From Caldifarciminota bacterium (GTDB taxonomy: Bacteria > Hydrothermota > Hydrothermia > LBFQ01), in the NCBI GenBank assembly GCA_027003075.1, contig JALWYV010000016.1:1-64000 (forward strand): a stretch of 64,000 nt of DNA, read 5' to 3'. Of the stretch, positions 60,628-64,000 are shown piece after piece. Under the pieces are notes generated by a model that saw only the letters and a list, made by a program, of their open reading frames with translations, was not told the origin of the DNA and searched no databases. Each line of letters begins with the position of its first letter. Position 1 is the first letter of the stretch. Position numbers and translations under genes: made by a program.

Positions 60628-61050
60628 TCAACGCCTCTTTCCGGGTCCAAACAGGGCCTTTATCCTTCCCCAGGACTGCTCGTCAAGTGAGGCCGGCACG
60701 TCGTTGGGGCGACCGGGTGTGGGAGATATGAATATGCGAAAGTCCCCCGTACCGTTGGGGTATCTACCCATGCTCCCTCTGGAGGGCAGTGTGGACCAGG
60801 AGTGGGAATCAACCGGGTTACCGTCCATAGTGAGGGTGACGCTGTCGGATGAGCTTTTGAACCTTACGTAAAAAACCCTGTACTCCCCACCTGCCAGAAC
60901 TCCCGTTAAATTGAAGGTACCAAAACTCGTATTTATGCTGTACCGACTTAGATCCACCACGCTTCCGCTCTCGTTGTAAACTTCTACCCACCCCGAATCC
61001 TCCTGAAGGTAGGCGACTTCGTTTATCACGAGGGCGGTTAACCAGATCAC
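60628..61050 (-). CDS. lamin-tail domain (LTD) exported protein
   Basis: 140 residues. I-N-E-V-A-Y-L-Q-E-D-S-G-W-V-E-V-Y-N and V-D-L-S-R-Y-S-I are the classic lamin-tail domain opening; L-A-G-G-E-Y-R-V-F-Y and the G-R-Y-P-N-G-T-G-D-F ending also fit. LTDs in bacteria sit in surface nucleases and adhesins; here the domain stands alone. The start M-I-W-L-T-A-L-V is a minimal signal. GTG 61050 has TATAAT at 61059-61064, 8 nt upstream, overlapping the end of the previous gene. Confidence 0.8.
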   Translation of the reverse strand: MIWLTALVINEVAYLQEDSGWVEVYNESGSVVDLSRYSINTSFGTFNLTGVLAGGEYRVFYVRFKSSSDSVTLTMDGNPVDSHSWSTLPSRGSMGRYPNGTGDFRIFISPTPGRPNDVPASLDEQSWGRIKALFGPGKRR

Positions 61051-61059
61051 TGCAGGTTA

Positions 61060-62133
61060 TTATAAGGGGGAAACTGGACCTTTTGCAACCGAGGTGTAAA
61101 CCTCCTCAATTTTCCTCAGATAATCCTCCGAAGGCACCACGTTCCTGCGAGCCATTACCCTGCGGGCGACCTCCAGGGCCTTATCAAGGCGCATCCGTTT
61201 GCCCCCCGTCCAGTAGAAGTCGGGGACGAACTTGGGGGTGGGAGAGTCGGCGGCCGTTACGTTGGCGAATATGCCAATGACCGTGCCTGTAGATATGGTC
61301 GTGTTTATGCCTACCTTGGCGTGATCCCCTACGAAGGTGCCGGCGAACTGCAGACCCGTATCCACCACGTCACCCGCAGCATAGGAGTACACCTTCACCG
61401 TGCCGTAGGTGTTCTTCAGGTTACTGACCTCGGTTCCCGCCCCTATATTTACCCACTCTCCGACGTAGGAGTGGCCTATGAATCCGGAATGTTGCTTGTT
61501 GGCATAGGACGAAAATACCGTGTGGGATATCTCTCCGGAAACCTTACATACGGGGCCTATTACGGACGAGATCACATAGGAGAACGGCTTTACGAGGGAT
61601 CTTCTGCCGATGTAAAAAGGCCCCTTCAGGACAGTGAAAGGCTCAATTACGGCCCCCTCGTCCACCAGTCCGGGACCCAGGATCTCAACCCGCCGCGTTG
61701 GAACCGTCCTGTGCAGGTAGGCCTCGCCGTACCTTACGAACTCCTCCCTCCGCCGGGATACCTCCATCTCCGTATCTCCGACAACGGCATCGGGGACGAT
61801 ATGGGGCAGTTCCCAGAAGTTCCTGACGATACGGCCCCTGACTTCGGGGCCGTCGTACGCTCCCCTCTCAAATACGTCGCGCGCCCTCTCCTCGCTGTCC
61901 GTCCATACGGCCACGATCTCGCCGTCCACTCCCACCACGTCCGAATCCGGCATCTCGTGGAGTATAACGTTCGGCCTCACAAAGAGGGTCCCTTCCCTGC
62001 CTTCCGTGAGCAAATCTATCCTTCTGGCGAAGGTGTAAATTCCACTCCTGAGGTCCTCAACCCCCTTCAGATGGGTAAAGGGGAGGAACCTCTCCCTCAG
62101 ACCGTCCTCGTAGAAAAAGCGTATTACCGCCAT
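61060..62133 (-). CDS. GlmU-like sugar nucleotidyl/acyltransferase with left-handed beta helix
   Basis: 357 residues. The first ~130 residues are a reduced nucleotidyltransferase-like part, without a clear pyrophosphorylase motif. From about 150 to 310 hexapeptide repeats form a left-handed beta helix (V-D-E-G-A-V-I-E-P, I-G-R-R-S-L-V-K-P, I-G-H-S-Y-V-G-E-W-V-N-I-G-A-G-T, K-V-G-I-N-T-T-I-S-T-G). This matches the 'putative sugar nucleotidyl transferase' GlmU-like proteins common in Bacteroidetes and relatives. It overlaps the previous gene by 1 nt. Substrate unknown. Confidence 0.78.
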   Translation of the reverse strand: MAVIRFFYEDGLRERFLPFTHLKGVEDLRSGIYTFARRIDLLTEGREGTLFVRPNVILHEMPDSDVVGVDGEIVAVWTDSEERARDVFERGAYDGPEVRGRIVRNFWELPHIVPDAVVGDTEMEVSRRREEFVRYGEAYLHRTVPTRRVEILGPGLVDEGAVIEPFTVLKGPFYIGRRSLVKPFSYVISSVIGPVCKVSGEISHTVFSSYANKQHSGFIGHSYVGEWVNIGAGTEVSNLKNTYGTVKVYSYAAGDVVDTGLQFAGTFVGDHAKVGINTTISTGTVIGIFANVTAADSPTPKFVPDFYWTGGKRMRLDKALEVARRVMARRNVVPSEDYLRKIEEVYTSVAKGPVSPL

Positions 62134-62465
62134 TATCTTCCGGTAGCGTAAGCCGAAACCACGATAATCAGCCCCCCCACGAACGCCCCAAGGATACCAC
62201 CGTTAAGGGCCTTCCTGTAGGCCTTCGGTTTGAGCTCCGGTATGGGGGTCATTTGCTGGGCGACGGTCCCGTAAGCGAGGCAACCGATTCCGCCCGTTCC
62301 GACGGCCACGAGTACGGGCAGGAAACCTCCCAGACCGGAGGCGGCGTAGAAACCGAGCGTCTCCATACCGGCGACGGCACAACAGGAGGAGTAGTACCAG
62401 AAGTTCTCGCTCCCCTTCGGTAGTGCGGTGTCGGGCTGGGAACTTACGAGGGCAAAGATAAGCAT
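62133..62465 (-). CDS. small membrane protein, unknown function
   Basis: 110 residues from ATG 62465. A short hydrophobic start (M-L-I-F-A-L-V-S-S-Q) and two Gly-rich membrane segments (about 40-62 and 88-107) with a Cys pair S-C-C-A. No family recognised. TAAAAT at 62473-62478 ends 7 nt before the ATG; an in-frame extension to 62627 would run through the divergent plsC gene and is rejected. It overlaps the GlmU-like gene by 1 nt. Confidence 0.6.
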   Translation of the reverse strand: MLIFALVSSQPDTALPKGSENFWYYSSCCAVAGMETLGFYAASGLGGFLPVLVAVGTGGIGCLAYGTVAQQMTPIPELKPKAYRKALNGGILGAFVGGLIIVVSAYATGR

Positions 62466-62472
62466 GGCGAGT

Positions 62473-62501
62473 ATTTTACGGGGGGTGGCCCACCTTAGAA
62501 T
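62473..62501. promoter_or_regulatory. compact bidirectional promoter
   Basis: Minus-strand TAAAAT (62473-62478) and plus-strand TAGAAT (62496-62501) are separated by exactly 17 bases, so each -10 box occupies the -35 position of the other. They serve the small membrane protein (ATG 62465) and plsC (GTG 62509), both with 7 nt gaps. Confidence 0.6.
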
Positions 62502-62508
62502 AGGTCGG

Positions 62509-63093
62509 GTGAGGAGAAAAGGAAGCCTGAGATGGAGGCTCGGAAAGTTCCTTTCGTGGCTTCTTATGAGGTTTTTGTGGGGTGTGAGGGCGGTGGGGAT
62601 TGAAGACGTTCCTCCCCCTCCCGTCATAGTGGCGGCGAACCATTCCTCCTACATGGATCCTCCCCTCATAATGGCCCTCTGGCCCAGGGAGATCTACTTC
62701 GTAGCCCACGGGGGTCTGTTCGTCAACCCGGTATTCGGAGCCTTTCTGAAGTTCTTCCACGCCCTTCCCCTTCCGGGGGCGTACCGGAGGGCCTACGCTC
62801 TCCTTAGAGAGGGGTACGACGTCGCCATCTTCCCCGAGGGTGGAAGGAACAAACTCCCGGAAGTGAAACCGGGTACCTTCCGTATGTCCCGCAGGGTCGG
62901 TGTGCCTGTGGTGGTCTTCAGGATACACAACAACGATGGGAAGCCCCCCCTGAAGTGGCTCAGGTGGTTCTTTATGAGGGACTTCTACATGGAGAAGGTG
63001 GGTATCCTTTACCCGGAGGATTACAGAAGCGAGGAGGAGATGATGGAGGAATTTAAGAGGCTCGTTCTGGGACGTTCTCATTCCTTAGAATAG
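62509..63093 (+). CDS. plsC: 1-acyl-sn-glycerol-3-phosphate acyltransferase (PlsC-like)
   Basis: 194 residues from GTG 62509, chosen because TAGAAT at 62496-62501 ends 7 nt upstream. Acyltransferase motifs: N-H-S-S-Y-M-D-P (H-x4-D catalytic), F-P-E-G-G-R-N (phosphate binding) and V-P-V-V-V-F-R-I. It adds the second acyl chain in phospholipid synthesis. A basic amphipathic N-terminus (R-R-K-G-S-L-R-W-R-L-G-K-F-L-S-W) probably binds the membrane. Patatin follows after 6 nt. Confidence 0.9.
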   Translation: MRRKGSLRWRLGKFLSWLLMRFLWGVRAVGIEDVPPPPVIVAANHSSYMDPPLIMALWPREIYFVAHGGLFVNPVFGAFLKFFHALPLPGAYRRAYALLREGYDVAIFPEGGRNKLPEVKPGTFRMSRRVGVPVVVFRIHNNDGKPPLKWLRWFFMRDFYMEKVGILYPEDYRSEEEMMEEFKRLVLGRSHSLE

Positions 63094-63099
63094 TACCTG

Positions 63100-63969
63100 A
63101 TGCGGGCCTTAATTTTAAGCGGAGGATCAACGCGGGGGAGTATGCAGGTGGGTGCGTTAAAGGCGCTCTTAGAGAGGGGGTTCACGTTTGATATGGTGGT
63201 GGGTGTGTCCATAGGGTCAATAAACGGTATATACTTCGCCTACAAGCCGACCTTAGAGGGCGTAAAGGAGCTTGAACAGATATGGCTACGGATGAAGAAG
63301 GAGGATATAGTGCCGGAGGGACGGATAAAGGCCCTCTTTCGTCTCGTGAGGAACCGCAGTAGCCTCTTTTCAAACGAGGCGTTTTACCGTTTCATCGTGA
63401 GGACTGTCCCCGTTAAGAAGTTCGGTGAGCTGCAGATACCCGCCTACGTACCGGCCGTGGACATACGCACGGGTAAGGTTTACGTCTTCGGGGACGATCC
63501 CCTTGACCCCGTCGTGGACGCCATAATGGCCTCTACGGCACTTCCCCCGTACTTCCCCCCGTGGGAGTACAAGGGTATGGTACTTGTGGACGGTGGTTTC
63601 TTCAGCAACATACCCTACAGTATAGCAGTTGAGAGGGGAGCAAAGAGCATAGTCGCCCTGCACATCCGTGGGGGAAGGTCCTTTGACGACGAGGTCTACA
63701 ACATGTACGGTGTACTTTCCCGATCCATCGGCATGCTCCTTGAGGCCAAGATAAGGGAACAGGAGAGGTTCGCCGAGAGACATCACGTTGATACCATTTA
63801 CATTCCTCTTGATCCCCCATACAACGTCTCAATGTTTGACTTCTCAAAGACGAGGGATCTCATAGCCGCAGGTTACGTTCAGGCCGTTGAAGCCATAGAG
63901 AGGTACAGGAAGAGTCACAGAAGCCTATGGGAAAGGGTTAGAGACTGGATAAAAAGAATTATTAGATAA
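63100..63969 (+). CDS. patatin-like phospholipase
   Basis: 289 residues. The oxyanion loop G-G-S-T-R-G-S-M-Q-V-G-A-L, the nucleophile elbow G-V-S-I-G-S (G-x-S-x-G) and D-G-G-F-F-S-N (catalytic Asp) are in order, about residues 8-175. The family hydrolyses acyl esters of lipids. A basic C-terminal helix (W-E-R-V-R-D-W-I-K-R-I-I-R) may touch the membrane. TAGAAT at 63086-63091, overlapping the plsC end, lies 8 nt before the ATG. Placement after plsC suggests phospholipid turnover. Confidence 0.9.
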   Translation: MRALILSGGSTRGSMQVGALKALLERGFTFDMVVGVSIGSINGIYFAYKPTLEGVKELEQIWLRMKKEDIVPEGRIKALFRLVRNRSSLFSNEAFYRFIVRTVPVKKFGELQIPAYVPAVDIRTGKVYVFGDDPLDPVVDAIMASTALPPYFPPWEYKGMVLVDGGFFSNIPYSIAVERGAKSIVALHIRGGRSFDDEVYNMYGVLSRSIGMLLEAKIREQERFAERHHVDTIYIPLDPPYNVSMFDFSKTRDLIAAGYVQAVEAIERYRKSHRSLWERVRDWIKRIIR

Positions 63970-64000
63970 ACTTCCCCATAGTTTGCAAATAATACATCAG

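Noticed and set aside
62466-62627. Longer N-terminus for the small membrane protein ending at 62133.
   Set aside because: The extension would run antisense through the plsC start and lacks signal-like character; the -10 box at 62473-62478 supports the start at 62465.
1-64000. CRISPR array, prophage, insertion sequence or replication origin.
   Set aside because: I saw no spaced direct repeats, transposase, integrase, phage structural gene, DnaA-box cluster or terminal inverted repeats.

Overview
The window reads as a compact bacterial chromosome (about 66 protein genes, one tRNA, many 1-4 nt gene overlaps). It has mid-range GC, heavy AGG/AGA and ATA codon use, and proteins rich in charged residues, all of which suggest a thermophile. 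Several secreted proteins end in a Por/type IX-like sorting tail and one gene encodes a PorQ/PorV-like barrel, which points to the wider FCB group. MEP-pathway, RF1, IF-3, bL21, bL25 and sigma-70 genes make it clearly bacterial. Some genes have an archaeal or thermophile flavour (Thi4, pyruvoyl arginine decarboxylase, a DUF505-like protein, protoglobin). A candidate phylum such as WOR-3/Stahlbacteria or Hydrothermae would fit, but that placement is inference only.

Layout. 1-6.2 kb: tilS 3' end, an RNase II/R enzyme, a secreted M14 carboxypeptidase, an orphan NuoF-like subunit, a creatininase-family hydrolase. 6.2-10.7 kb: a decayed LVIVD-repeat gene, lipoamide dehydrogenase, a Tat-signal PqqD-like protein, LptE, the IspDF fusion. 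10.7-17.7 kb (mostly minus): carbamoyltransferase, MsrA, three small lipoproteins, and a permease-amidase-IF3-Dtd operon. 18-24.3 kb: subtilase, a stand-alone RAMP (Csm5-like) protein, an indolepyruvate oxidoreductase beta-like subunit, Thi4, an FG-GAP/VCBS protein. 24.3-26.4 kb: a three-gene signalling operon made of a DUF4388-HTH-GTPase fusion, a Roadblock/LC7 protein and a protoglobin. 26.6-33 kb: PBP4-like peptidase, DUF3108, a HEPN/MNT pair, RF1 with a baeRF-like gene, DnaJ, tRNA(CAU). 33-40.5 kb: lipoprotein, ACT-like protein, RodA/FtsW, a three-gene polyamine operon, a secreted propeller. 40.7-46.5 kb: bL25, Pth, sigma factor, DivIVA, FHA-TPR, bL21, two membrane proteins. 46.5-54.6 kb: two STAS proteins, a secreted BNR-like protein, YidD, a DUF505-like protein, a second Roadblock protein with a small helical partner, a lipoprotein propeller. 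54.6-64 kb: a giant Ig-repeat surface protein with a PorQ-TPR protein, an RlmD/TrmA-like protein that seems to have lost its methyltransferase motifs, a lamin-tail protein, a GlmU-like acyltransferase, PlsC and a patatin.

Cross-cutting signals. (1) At about 36 genes a TANAAT-type -10 hexamer lies 6-11 nt (once 13) upstream of the start codon with no Shine-Dalgarno, so transcription should begin at or beside the start codon (leaderless mRNAs). A smaller set has strong AAGGAGG-like sites. (2) Many exported proteins begin with a very short hydrophobic stretch lacking basic residues, and the -10 boxes fix those starts. (3) The best candidate for an undescribed system is the protoglobin-Roadblock-GTPase operon at 24.3-26.4 kb, with a related Roadblock gene at 52.1-53.1 kb.
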